A stretch of 64,000 bases of DNA, taken from NCBI GenBank assembly GCA_026390795.1, contig JAPLFG010000003.1, positions 1,302,001 through 1,366,000 of the forward strand, written 5' to 3'. Source of the DNA: Ignavibacteriales bacterium (GTDB lineage: Bacteria; Bacteroidota; Ignavibacteria; Ignavibacteriales; Melioribacteraceae). Of this stretch, positions 35,597-44,876 are shown piece after piece (within the stretch, counting starts at the first letter, position 1; every line of letters starts with the position of its first letter). The notes below the pieces were generated by a model that was not told the DNA's origin, ran no database searches, and saw only the letters and a program-made list of their open reading frames with translations. The position numbers were made by a program, and so were the translations under genes.

Positions 35597-37066
35597 ATGA
35601 AAATTGCATTCGCGGCAAGCGAAGTTTTTCCATATGCAAAAGCGGGCGGACTGGGTGATGTTGCGGGGGCTCTTCCAATTGAACTTTCAAAACTTGAGCA
35701 TGAAGTAAAGGTATTTCTTCCGAAGTACAATACAATTACTGACGCAGAATATAAACTACAACACTTACCGGAACTTGGCGAGATCCCGATTCAGGTTGCC
35801 GGCAAGAGTTACACTGTTACGGTTTATTCTTCACGGCAAAAGGATTGTAACGTTATCTTTTACTTCGTTGATTGTCCCCATTATTTCTGCCGGTATGAAC
35901 TTTACACTAACGATAAAGATGAGGATGAGCGGTTTATTCTCTTTTCTAAAAGTGTTATTGAAATTCTCCAGCGTCTTCAATGGGCGCCCGATATAATCCA
36001 TTGCAACGATTGGCCCACGGGCTTAATACCGCTGCTGCTTAGAGAAAATTACGGTTGGGACCGCTTGTTCGAAAAGACGGCAACTGTTTTTACAATTCAT
36101 AATATTGCATATCAAGGCAAATTTAAAAAAGATGCTTTTATAAAATCAGAGTTCGACTTAGAACACGCTTCGTCCGGCGGAATTGCAGAGCACAAAGGCG
36201 ATATTAATTTCTTGAAAACAGCAATTCTAACTTCGGACATAATTAATACAGTTAGCGAAACTTACGCCCGCGAACTTTTAACTCCGGAATATGGCGAAGA
36301 AATGAATGAAATTTTATCCGTTAGAAAAAATGATCTTTACGGAATATTAAACGGCGTTGATTATAACATATGGAATCCGGAGAAGGATAAAAATATTCCA
36401 TTCCATTATTCAACCAAAGATCTCTCTTCAAAAATAAAGAACAAAAAAACTTTGCTAACGCGTTTAGATCTTCCCTTTGATGAAAACATTCCCTTGATTG
36501 GAATTGTTTCCCGCCTTGTCGAGCAGAAAGGATTTGATTTAGTAAGTGCCGGTGTTGACCGGTTGATGGAGTTAAATGCCCAGTGGGTAATTCTTGGAAA
36601 CGGTCAAGCGATTTATGAAGAGATGTTTAGAAAAATGTCAAAAAAATATTCTAAGAAAGTTTCGGTTTACCTTGGTTTTTATGATGAGCTTTCTCATCTG
36701 ATAATGGCGGGCGCAGATATTTTTTTGATGCCTTCGCGTTTCGAGCCGTGCGGACTCGGGCAGATTTACGCTCTGAAATACGGAACGGTTCCCGTTGTTA
36801 GAAGAACCGGTGGGCTTGCGGATACTGTTCAAGATTGGGGTGAATCTAAAGTTACGGGAGAAGGAACCGGATTTTCTTTTTATGAGTATTCTTTAGATGC
36901 ACTTATTCATTCCGTTCAACGTGCCGTGAATGATTTTTCTAATAAACAGAATTGGAACAGAATACAATTAAATGGCATGCGCAAAGATTTCTCGTGGAGA
37001 AAATCTGCAGAAAAGTACGTCGCTCTCTATGAAAAAGCGGTGATTAAAAGACGGGATCGAAACTAG
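35597..37066 (+). CDS. glgA: Glycogen (starch) synthase, ADP-glucose type
   Basis: 489-aa GT5 glucosyltransferase that elongates alpha-1,4-glucan. The ADP-binding KAGGLGDVAGALP motif is at residues about 14-27 and the C-terminal RFEPCGLGQIYALKYGTVPV motif near 380-400 carries the catalytic Glu. Two Rossmann domains (GT5 N-domain about 1-250, GT1-like about 280-470). Other glycogen genes are not adjacent; the gene is alone between an acyl-CoA synthetase and a phosphoesterase. Confidence 0.94.
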   Translation: MKIAFAASEVFPYAKAGGLGDVAGALPIELSKLEHEVKVFLPKYNTITDAEYKLQHLPELGEIPIQVAGKSYTVTVYSSRQKDCNVIFYFVDCPHYFCRYELYTNDKDEDERFILFSKSVIEILQRLQWAPDIIHCNDWPTGLIPLLLRENYGWDRLFEKTATVFTIHNIAYQGKFKKDAFIKSEFDLEHASSGGIAEHKGDINFLKTAILTSDIINTVSETYARELLTPEYGEEMNEILSVRKNDLYGILNGVDYNIWNPEKDKNIPFHYSTKDLSSKIKNKKTLLTRLDLPFDENIPLIGIVSRLVEQKGFDLVSAGVDRLMELNAQWVILGNGQAIYEEMFRKMSKKYSKKVSVYLGFYDELSHLIMAGADIFLMPSRFEPCGLGQIYALKYGTVPVVRRTGGLADTVQDWGESKVTGEGTGFSFYEYSLDALIHSVQRAVNDFSNKQNWNRIQLNGMRKDFSWRKSAEKYVALYEKAVIKRRDRN

Positions 37067-37166
37067 AATACTTCTTATTATCAGAGACGGAAATAGAGAC
37101 TTGCTTTCGCTTTCAAATTACATTCCAAATTATGAACTAGATTATTAATTATTTGTTTAATGGATT

Positions 37167-38330
37167 ATGAAACTATCTCAGCAGTTAATTTTCTTCGGAA
37201 TTGTTTTCTCTGTCTACGGATTAATCAACTTCTATATTCTCCGGCGGGGTCTTTCTGTAATTCCCGAATCGTATAAAACGATCTATCTTGTTACGGGAAT
37301 TTTTGTAGTTATCTCTTTTATTGCGGGTCGATTTTTAGAACGCGTCTGGATTTCTTTTTTTAGCGATATTTTAATCTGGGTCGGCTCATTCTGGATAGCG
37401 TTCATGTTCTATTTTTTTCTCTCTTTAATACTTATCGATTCCCTCAGATTAATAAATCTTATCATTCCGTTTTTTCCTTCGTTTATTACGGCTAACATAG
37501 AAAAAACAAAACAAGTAACCGCTCTTGTTGTGCTTGTCTTTGTGATAATAACCGTCGCCGGCGGTTATATCAACACAAGGACTATCAACACAAGGACATA
37601 CAAATTCAAAATCAACAAGCAAGCGGGCGAATTAAGTTCTCTTAACATTGTAATGGCTTCGGATCTTCACCTGGGAACAATCCTAGGCAAATCTTTTCTT
37701 AATAATCTTGTAAATAAAATCAACGAGCTAAAACCGGATATAATTCTACTTGCCGGAGATATAATTGATGAGGACATAAATCCCGTAATCAAGAACAATG
37801 TGGGTGAAGAACTGGTGCGTTTAAAATCGAAATTTGGAGTCTTTGCCATTACAGGAAATCACGAGTATATCGGCGGAGTTGAAGCCGCGGTAAAATATCT
37901 TACCGCTCACGGCATCGCTGAATTAAGAGACTCTTCCGTAAAAATAGATGATTCTTTTTATGTGGTTGGAAGAGAAGACCGTTCAATCAGACAATTTTCC
38001 GGTAAACAAAGAAAAAATTTAACAGAACTTTTAACGGGAGTTGATAAATCTTTTCCGATTATAATGATGGATCACCAGCCCTTTGGTTTAAATGAAGCAT
38101 TTGAAAACGGGATTGATCTTCAACTTTCGGGACATACACACAACGGTCAGCTTTGGCCGATTAATTATATAATAGAAAAAATTTATGATTTGGCCTGGGG
38201 TTATGAGATTAGAGGAAACACTCATTATTACGTTTCATGCGGAGTGGGCGGTTGGGGTCCGCCTATCAGAACCGGAAGCCGACCGGAAATTGTAAACATT
38301 CAAATCAAATTCAAAAAAGAAAAAAAGTAA
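37167..38330 (+). CDS. Membrane-anchored metallophosphoesterase
   Basis: 387-aa protein with about four N-terminal membrane helices (residues about 7-135) followed by a calcineurin-like phosphoesterase domain. Dimetal motifs in order: ASDLHLGT (Asp and His), LAGDIIDED, ITGNHEYIGG, a DHQPFGL His and SGHTHNGQLWP. Resembles YkuE/LpxH-like membrane phosphoesterases. A 15-bp tandem duplication at 37568-37597 duplicates a five-residue unit (INTRT) just before the catalytic domain. Substrate unknown. Confidence 0.88.
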   Translation: MKLSQQLIFFGIVFSVYGLINFYILRRGLSVIPESYKTIYLVTGIFVVISFIAGRFLERVWISFFSDILIWVGSFWIAFMFYFFLSLILIDSLRLINLIIPFFPSFITANIEKTKQVTALVVLVFVIITVAGGYINTRTINTRTYKFKINKQAGELSSLNIVMASDLHLGTILGKSFLNNLVNKINELKPDIILLAGDIIDEDINPVIKNNVGEELVRLKSKFGVFAITGNHEYIGGVEAAVKYLTAHGIAELRDSSVKIDDSFYVVGREDRSIRQFSGKQRKNLTELLTGVDKSFPIIMMDHQPFGLNEAFENGIDLQLSGHTHNGQLWPINYIIEKIYDLAWGYEIRGNTHYYVSCGVGGWGPPIRTGSRPEIVNIQIKFKKEKK

Positions 38331-38351
38331 TCAAGCAATTTTGAAAAGTGA

Positions 38352-39248
38352 TCAGTACTGAATGACTTTCAATAAAATTGCGGTTAGTGTGGTTATGCTT
38401 ACTATCATCCATAGAATAATTCCTTGAGCCATCGGTTGAACCCCAACCCTTTTAATTGTTTCTCTGCTTAATCCTGTTCCAATAAGAAAAAGAGTTACAA
38501 CCAAAAGCCGTTTAGCCACAAACGCCAATTCATTCCAGATATAATTTTGTGATTGGAAAAGAGAGCTGATTATCGCAGCGGCAATAAATCCGAAAATAAA
38601 ATATGGAATTGTAATTTTACTTTTTGATTTTCCGAAGATTGCAAAACCAATAACAAACGGGGTTATCCACAATGCTCTTGTAAGTTTCACAGTAACACCG
38701 GTCATCAGTGCTTCGTGCCCGTATGATGAAGCTGCACCGACAACACTGCTTGTATCGTGAATTGCCAGACCGGACCAGATTCCAAATGACTGCTGATTTA
38801 ATTTTAATAAATGTCCAATGATTGGAAAAAGAAATAGCGCAACTGCGTTGAGTGTGAAAACAGTTGCCAGAGACACAGCGACTTCTTCATCCTTAGCTTT
38901 AATAACCGGCGCAAGAGCGGCGATCGCGCTGCCGCCGCAAATAGCGGTTCCAAAAGAGATCAACCGGGAAGTAGTCGTATTTACTTTCAGCATTCTTCCG
39001 ATTGCGGCACCAAACAAGAGAGTAAAAACTATTCCAACAATTGTATAAACAATGGATTTTTCCCCTTCGCGAAGTACACTTCCAATCCCAACTCCAAATC
39101 CAAGTCCAATTACCGAAATTTGTAAAAGTTTCTTGCTCCAGTTTGCTGAAAATTTTGGCAACGGATTACCAAAAGCAAGACTGAAAATAATTCCAAGGGC
39201 GAGAGCAACGGCTGCATCAATATGCGGCAAAAGACAGAGCATCATCAA
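38352..39248 (-). CDS. YeiH family exporter (UPF0324, putative sulfate exporter)
   Basis: 298-aa polytopic protein with nine or more helices. The GFGVGIGSVLREGEKSI segment, SFGTAICGGSAIAALAPVIKA and DTSSVVGAASSYGHEALMTGVTVKL are the conserved motifs of YeiH proteins. The ATG at 39248 is one of three tandem ATG codons; the frame continues eight codons upstream through a TTG and an ATT, so the true start may lie a little earlier. Convergent with the phosphoesterase gene. The transport role in this family is predicted, not proven. Confidence 0.8.
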   Translation of the reverse strand: MMMLCLLPHIDAAVALALGIIFSLAFGNPLPKFSANWSKKLLQISVIGLGFGVGIGSVLREGEKSIVYTIVGIVFTLLFGAAIGRMLKVNTTTSRLISFGTAICGGSAIAALAPVIKAKDEEVAVSLATVFTLNAVALFLFPIIGHLLKLNQQSFGIWSGLAIHDTSSVVGAASSYGHEALMTGVTVKLTRALWITPFVIGFAIFGKSKSKITIPYFIFGFIAAAIISSLFQSQNYIWNELAFVAKRLLVVTLFLIGTGLSRETIKRVGVQPMAQGIILWMIVSITTLTAILLKVIQY

Positions 39249-39371
39249 TATTATAAAAGATATTTTTTTAATTTATAATACTCTGATTTCGTTGTTCATT
39301 AATGATTTAAAAGTTGTTCTAAAATTATATGCGGTATCAAAAGGCAACTGTTTTAAAATTGCCGTTACCTC

Positions 39372-39397
39372 ATCCTCCCCACAAATTTGGGGAGGAT
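39372..39397. repeat. Perfect 10-bp hairpin (intergenic palindromic repeat)
   Basis: ATCCTCCCCA (39372-39381) and TGGGGAGGAT (39388-39397) form a perfect stem with a CAAATT loop in the gap between the two leftward genes. No T-tract follows on either strand, so it is less likely a simple terminator; it looks like a REP-type dispersed palindrome. Confidence 0.6.
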
Positions 39398-39414
39398 TAA
39401 GTAAACTTCTGAAA

Positions 39415-41325
39415 TTATTTCTTCTTCATTTCATATACATTATTCTTGGCGTCGGCATCCGGAACTAATTTTGTGTTCAGTTCCACTTTCTGAATTTCCT
39501 TTTTATTATTTAGCTCAAACTTTGCTTCTTTGTTTCCGGTTTTCCATGATGAGGTACTTTTGTGTATGTTTTCCGTTGTGCTGTCGGTATACGTTACAAT
39601 CAAATCAATTGGAACCGGTACATTTCCGATTTTTTCAACAACAATTTCAGTTTTGCCTTTTTTAGAATTTACACTTTTAATTCCAAGATCCGGAAAGCCG
39701 CGTTCGAAATACCACGGATTCCAGAACCAGCTTAAATCTTCTTTTGCAACATCGTTGAATGTGAAAAAGAAATCCCACGGCAACGGATGCTTGCCGTTCC
39801 ATCTGTTCATATATTCAAGCAGAGCTTTCTTGAATAATTCTTCTCCCAAAATATCTTTCAATACATAATATGAAATTGATGCTTTTGTATAAGAATTGAA
39901 ATTTAACATTGGTCCGCCCGCGAGTGATGGAGTGATCATTGGTTGATCCATCTCTATTCCCATCGATCTCCCAAGAAAAGTAACATTTCCTGTAAATTCA
40001 TCGGCGCCTTCAACAATATCTTTCAACATTGCCGAAGTAAAAAATGTAGCCCATCCTTCATCCATCCATGCATATTTCCGTTCGTTTGTTCCCATATAGA
40101 AAGGAAAATAGTTGTGCGCTATTTCGTGCAATGTTACTCCGGCTTGACCGGCAGCGGTTCCACCCATTCCGTTATTGCACATCATCGGCATTTCCATTCC
40201 GCCTCCACCCATTGTTTCGCCATTAAAAACCGTTATCTTGAAATAAGGGAACGGAACTCCGGGTAAATTTTTGGAAAGATTCTCAACAGAAAGTTTTGCA
40301 TAGTAAGCAACTTCTTCCCAGCTTTTCGATTTAGAAGGATAGACCGCGTCGGTTAAAACTCTTCTGCCGTTATTATCAACTACCGCTCCGATTCCGTCCC
40401 ATACATATCCGTCTGTGGTTGCAAAAGAAACATCGGAAACGTTTTCTGCTTTCAATTTCCAAGTTGTTTTTTCATTCTTCTGTGTAGCTCCGTTTTTTAA
40501 ATCCTCATCACTTACAATTCTTATTACTCCGTCGGATTCAATCGCTTCTTTATATCTAGCATATATTTCCGGTTTTAAAATTTCTTGTAAATTCTGATAA
40601 GCTCCCGTGCCCCACACTAAATATTTAGCCGGAACTGTAATTTCCAGATCAAAATTGTTTTGATCATTATAAAATTCAACCTCTCCGGTGTAATTGTTTC
40701 GATCCCATCCATCAATATCATCAAAAACAGAAACTTGAGGATACCAGTAAGCAACGTAAAGAGTTGAGTCGTTATACGCTCCCATTCTCATTCTCGATTC
40801 TCTGGGAATTATTACGCTCCACTTTACTTCAATATTTATAAATGATTTAGGCATAAGCGGCGACTGAAAAATATTTATAGTCATGTTAGTCCCGCGGCGG
40901 AAAACACCTCCGCGACCGTTAGCTTCAACTCCTTTGCCGTTGATTATTAAAGTATCGATTTGAACGCCGTCCGTTTCATCATTAGGAGAAATTTGTGAGT
41001 CTCTAGAATTTCCCCTTTTGTCGATGTCCTGATAAAGACGGAAAACCAGCTGTTTCAGAGTATCCGGACTTTCATTATAATATTTAATTTGTGCCGATCC
41101 TTTAACAGTATGTTCTTTAGGAAAAACCTCTGCCTGGATTTTGTAATCGGTATGATTAATCCAATATTTTGCGCCGGGTTTGCCGTCGTATGAACGTGTT
41201 CCTTTTTCATATGCTTTTACAATGTTGCGCGGAATGTAGACAGAAGATTTTTGCGCAAATGAAAATGATGCGAACAAGAAGAATAAAAAGAAAATGTTTG
41301 ATGCAAGAATTATTTTATTTTTCAT
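39415..41325 (-). CDS. Secreted M1-family metallopeptidase
   Basis: 636-aa zinc aminopeptidase. Signal peptide residues 1-24 (ending FSFAQ). Zinc site HEIAH, 18 residues, then Glu in MDEGWATFF; the exopeptidase motif reads GGGMEMPMM instead of the usual GAMEN. Residues about 85-260 form the M1 N-terminal beta domain (VKGSAQIKYYNESPDTLKQL). A paralogue follows immediately on the same strand, at 41386, with the same overall plan. Probable role in extracellular or periplasmic peptide use. Confidence 0.92.
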   Translation of the reverse strand: MKNKIILASNIFFLFFLFASFSFAQKSSVYIPRNIVKAYEKGTRSYDGKPGAKYWINHTDYKIQAEVFPKEHTVKGSAQIKYYNESPDTLKQLVFRLYQDIDKRGNSRDSQISPNDETDGVQIDTLIINGKGVEANGRGGVFRRGTNMTINIFQSPLMPKSFINIEVKWSVIIPRESRMRMGAYNDSTLYVAYWYPQVSVFDDIDGWDRNNYTGEVEFYNDQNNFDLEITVPAKYLVWGTGAYQNLQEILKPEIYARYKEAIESDGVIRIVSDEDLKNGATQKNEKTTWKLKAENVSDVSFATTDGYVWDGIGAVVDNNGRRVLTDAVYPSKSKSWEEVAYYAKLSVENLSKNLPGVPFPYFKITVFNGETMGGGGMEMPMMCNNGMGGTAAGQAGVTLHEIAHNYFPFYMGTNERKYAWMDEGWATFFTSAMLKDIVEGADEFTGNVTFLGRSMGIEMDQPMITPSLAGGPMLNFNSYTKASISYYVLKDILGEELFKKALLEYMNRWNGKHPLPWDFFFTFNDVAKEDLSWFWNPWYFERGFPDLGIKSVNSKKGKTEIVVEKIGNVPVPIDLIVTYTDSTTENIHKSTSSWKTGNKEAKFELNNKKEIQKVELNTKLVPDADAKNNVYEMKKK

Positions 41326-41385
41326 ATATCCTCAAAATGTGTTGTCTTTAGATGTTATGGCTGATTACTATGTTCCTTCCCGTCA

Positions 41386-43278
41386 TTAAAACTCAACAGT
41401 GTTGTCCTTCGTGTTTACGTCCGGAATTTGAGTTGTTCCGAGTTCAACTTTCTTTACTTTCTTTTTTGCTTGTATAAGAGTTGTAACAGAAGCATTTCCA
41501 TTTTTCCATACGTCGGCCTTTTTTTCGTAAACAAATTCGCTCGTTCCGTCATCATAATAGAATTTTAATTTTACCGGAACTGGCAAACCGCCCTTATTAG
41601 CAATGTTAACGATAACGCCGTCCCCGGAAACCTTTGCTGATAAGACAAGATCGGGATATTTGTTTTCAAAGAACCACGGATTAAAATACCAGTCGAGATT
41701 TTGTCCCGATGCAGAATTGAAGGTGAAAAAGAAATCAAAAGGAATTGGATGTTTGCCGTTCCAGCTGTTCATGTATTCGTGTAAAGCTTTTTTGAATAAA
41801 TCATCACCCAGCAGTTGACGCAAGAATTCGTAAGCGGCACCCGGTCTTCGGTATGATGCTGTACGGTATGAAGCTCCGCGCAATTCATAAGATAAAACCA
41901 TTGGCGGTACATCTTGTTCATTGCCTGCAAATTCGGAAAAACTTATTGCGTTGCGCGCTCTTGGATCGTAGCCCGGTGCATTTGTTGTTTGAAAATCACA
42001 CGGAAGCATTGTTGCCCAGCCTTCATCCATCCAGGCGTATTTGCGTTCGTTAATTCCCATATAAAATGGAAAGTATGTGTGAGAAATTTCATGCGAAGTT
42101 AAATGAACAGTTCCCTGAAGTTCGGGCTCGGATGAATCATTAACCATCATCGGAAATTCCATTCCGCCCTCACCGTTAAACACTGTCATCTTGGGATACG
42201 GAAACGGAACTCCGGGAATTGATGTAGAAAAACTTTCAATTGCTTTACGTGCGACTTCTGCAACGGTATAAAAATCTTTCGATTCTTTTTTGTACGCAGC
42301 GCTAATAAATGTTCTTCTTCCCGATTTTTTATCAACAATCAGACTCGATCCGTCCCAGAGATAATGATCGCTTACGGCGAATACAAAGTCCGGCACATAA
42401 TCCGCATTGAATTTGTAAGTAAGTTTTTCTTTGTCTGCTGTTACCAATCCTTTTTTATAATCATTCTCTTCAATTATTTTAACAACCACGTCTGAATTAT
42501 TGGCGTTTTTATATTTTTCAAAAACATTTTTTGATAGAACTTCGCCCGGATTTTCAAGGATTCCCGTTCCCCAAATAATAAAATTCTTCGGAACGGTTAA
42601 TGCAACTTCATAATTTGAAAAGTCGTTGTACATTTCGACCTGACCGGTATAATTAACAACATCCCAGCCGTCAATATCGTCATAGACTGCAACTTGAGGA
42701 AACCAGTAAGCGACAAAGAATGATGTGCTGTCATATGTACCCATTCTAACATTAGATTCTTTCGGAAGAATAAAACTCCATGCAAATTTTAATTCTATGT
42801 GAGATTTTGGAGCCAGGGGCAGCTTCGGCATAATAAATAAATTAGTTCCTTCTCGCCGGATTGCTTTATCGGTTCCGTCTATTTTTATTTCTTGTCCGCC
42901 AGCATTGATTTCGCGTAAATGAATTCCGTCGGTAATATCATTCGGAGAAATTTCAAAATCGCGCATGTTGCCTTTACGATAAAGATCCGGCATCACTTTA
43001 ACAACTAACTGCTTTAATGTATCCGGACTGTTATTAAAATATACTATTGTTTCTTCTCCGGTAATCATGCGGGTTTTGGGTTCGAGTTCAGCTTTGATTT
43101 TATACTCGGCTTTATTTTGCCAATATTTTGGCCCCGGTTTGCCGTCAAGTGAGCGCGTACCGTTATTAATTGCCTTCTGAATATTGAGCGGAATATTAAG
43201 AGATGATTTTTGTGCGAATGCTAAGTTGCAAAGAAATAACGCAACAGTTAGAAAATATAGGGTGGGTTTTGTTTTCAT
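41386..43278 (-). CDS. Secreted M1-family metallopeptidase, paralogue
   Basis: 630-aa zinc peptidase clearly duplicated from its neighbour: both share the signal peptide plus SS.NIP.NI start, the FNNSPDTLKQL or YNESPDTLKQL segment, HEISHTYFPFYMGINERKYAW and DEGWAT. The exopeptidase motif here is GGMEFPMM. The ATG at 43278 directly starts a good signal peptide (MKTKPTLYFLTVALFLCNLAFAQ); a longer frame from 43320 would put an N-terminal tail before it. Ends CGF-free and lacks a T9SS tail. Function as for the neighbour. Confidence 0.91.
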   Translation of the reverse strand: MKTKPTLYFLTVALFLCNLAFAQKSSLNIPLNIQKAINNGTRSLDGKPGPKYWQNKAEYKIKAELEPKTRMITGEETIVYFNNSPDTLKQLVVKVMPDLYRKGNMRDFEISPNDITDGIHLREINAGGQEIKIDGTDKAIRREGTNLFIMPKLPLAPKSHIELKFAWSFILPKESNVRMGTYDSTSFFVAYWFPQVAVYDDIDGWDVVNYTGQVEMYNDFSNYEVALTVPKNFIIWGTGILENPGEVLSKNVFEKYKNANNSDVVVKIIEENDYKKGLVTADKEKLTYKFNADYVPDFVFAVSDHYLWDGSSLIVDKKSGRRTFISAAYKKESKDFYTVAEVARKAIESFSTSIPGVPFPYPKMTVFNGEGGMEFPMMVNDSSEPELQGTVHLTSHEISHTYFPFYMGINERKYAWMDEGWATMLPCDFQTTNAPGYDPRARNAISFSEFAGNEQDVPPMVLSYELRGASYRTASYRRPGAAYEFLRQLLGDDLFKKALHEYMNSWNGKHPIPFDFFFTFNSASGQNLDWYFNPWFFENKYPDLVLSAKVSGDGVIVNIANKGGLPVPVKLKFYYDDGTSEFVYEKKADVWKNGNASVTTLIQAKKKVKKVELGTTQIPDVNTKDNTVEF

Positions 43279-43414
43279 TTTTGTTTTCCAAAAATTCGTT
43301 TGTGTGATGATGTGCGGCAAAAATAGTGCGGTAGAAAGATTAAAACAAATAAATAGTATGTCTGCCAGTAAACTTAAGAGAAGAGAAAAAAATCTTTATT
43401 TATGAGGGAATCTT

Positions 43415-43445
43415 CTCCCGGCACTAAGTTAATCTCAGCGCCGGG
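43415..43445 (-). terminator. GC-rich hairpin downstream of the Cys/Met PLP gene
   Basis: Arms 43415-43427 and 43433-43445 form a 13-bp stem with a TTAAT loop. On the plus strand two positions are A-C mismatches, but on the minus-strand RNA they become G-U pairs, so the hairpin is functional in the transcript of the leftward gene that ends at 43468. No long U-tract follows directly, so it may be a terminator of reduced strength or a processing hairpin. Confidence 0.5.
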
Positions 43446-43467
43446 ATCAGAATTATAATATAAGATT

Positions 43468-44691
43468 TTATGCTTTCGCTTTTTCCATCATTGGAATTTT
43501 TGCAAGCGCGTGTTCAAGATCTTCTATTATATCTTTCACGTTTTCAATTCCAACCGAAAGACGAACTAATCCTTCTGTGATGCCCGCATCTTTACGCGCA
43601 TCGGCGCCCATTGATAAATGCGTCATACTGGCAGGGTGCTGAATTAACGTTTCAACTCCTCCAAGACTAACGGCAAGCGCGCATAACTTAACTGAGTTCA
43701 TAACAATTTCGCCCGCTTTGAATCCGCCATTTAATTCAAACGAAATCATTCCGCCGGGTGCGCTATGCTGTTTCAATCCAACTTGATAATTAGGATGACT
43801 TTTCAATCCTGGGTAGCGTACCCATTTTACCTTTGGATGATTCTCAAGATATTCGGCGACAAGCTGTGCGTTCTCACAATGTCTTTGCATTCGTATTGAT
43901 AGAGTCTTTAATCCGCGGTGAACAAGGAATGAATTGAATGGATCAATTACACCGCCAATCTGATTCAAAGTTTTTCTCATCTTCAGATACATCTCTTCAT
44001 CTTTTACTACAACTATTCCCGCAACAACATCCGCGTGTCCGTTCAAAAATTTAGTCATGCTGTGAAGAATAACATCAACTCCGAATTTAAACGGCTGCTG
44101 AAGAGCGGGGCTCATAAAAGTATTGTCTACTACAAGCAGTGCGCCTTGTTTATGAGCAATCTTAGATGCTGTTTCAAGATCTGTTATAGTGATCATTGGA
44201 TTTGCCGGTGTTTCTACATAAACGATTTTTGTATTTGGTTTCATCGCTTTTTCAATTGCGCCGTCAATGTCGGTATCAACAAAAGTTGATTCGACTCCGA
44301 ATTTACTCATCACTGTTTGAAGCAAAGTGAGAGTTGGGCCGTAAACCGATTTTGAACAAACAACATGATCGCCCGATTGAAGCAATGACATAAAAACCGT
44401 ACTGATGGCAGCCATTCCGCTTGCGCAACCTAATGATTTATGTCCGCCTTCAAGTTCAGCTACCGCATTTTCCATTGCCTCAACTGTAGGATTTTTCATA
44501 CGTGTGTAAATGTATCCTTCCGCTTCTCCTTTAAAAAGAGCGGCGCCGTGTTCTGCAGATTCAAATTTGAACGTTGATGTCTGGTAAATTGGAGGAACAA
44601 CCGGACCAAATTCATAATCGCCAAGACCGGAGTGAACGCATTTTGAATCAAACTGTAAATTTTTGTGAGTGGATTTTTCTTGATCTTTCAT
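43468..44691 (-). CDS. Cys/Met-metabolism PLP-dependent lyase
   Basis: 407-aa trans-sulfuration-family enzyme. The PLP lysine is in SMTKFLNGHADVVAG; phosphate-binding and aromatic stacking residues lie in SGMAAISTVFMSLLQSGDHV and SVYGPTLTLL; C-terminal HLSMGADARKDAGITEGLVRLSVGIE is the family tail. Cystathionine gamma-lyase, gamma-synthase and methionine gamma-lyase share this pattern. The position after SVYG is Pro rather than the Cys of methionine gamma-lyase, so I leave the reaction open. Promoter region 44692-44876 shows no SAM riboswitch. Confidence 0.88.
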   Translation of the reverse strand: MKDQEKSTHKNLQFDSKCVHSGLGDYEFGPVVPPIYQTSTFKFESAEHGAALFKGEAEGYIYTRMKNPTVEAMENAVAELEGGHKSLGCASGMAAISTVFMSLLQSGDHVVCSKSVYGPTLTLLQTVMSKFGVESTFVDTDIDGAIEKAMKPNTKIVYVETPANPMITITDLETASKIAHKQGALLVVDNTFMSPALQQPFKFGVDVILHSMTKFLNGHADVVAGIVVVKDEEMYLKMRKTLNQIGGVIDPFNSFLVHRGLKTLSIRMQRHCENAQLVAEYLENHPKVKWVRYPGLKSHPNYQVGLKQHSAPGGMISFELNGGFKAGEIVMNSVKLCALAVSLGGVETLIQHPASMTHLSMGADARKDAGITEGLVRLSVGIENVKDIIEDLEHALAKIPMMEKAKA

Positions 44692-44876
44692 AATGTTTAT
44701 TTCCCGCTTACTTAGATTGAATGAAGATTATATATTTCCGATCTTTCAAAAACTTTATTCGGTTGCTTTTATTTAAACTTCCGTTGACCGGCTGATATTA
44801 GCGAACTTAATTTTCCTATTATCGCCGGAGCAAAAATAACACTCTTATTTGGAAGAAAATAATTTTATGTTTTCAC

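Noticed and set aside
44692-44876. SAM or T-box riboswitch upstream of the Cys/Met PLP gene
   Set aside because: No conserved hairpin set or specifier loop could be found in the 185-nt gap on either strand.
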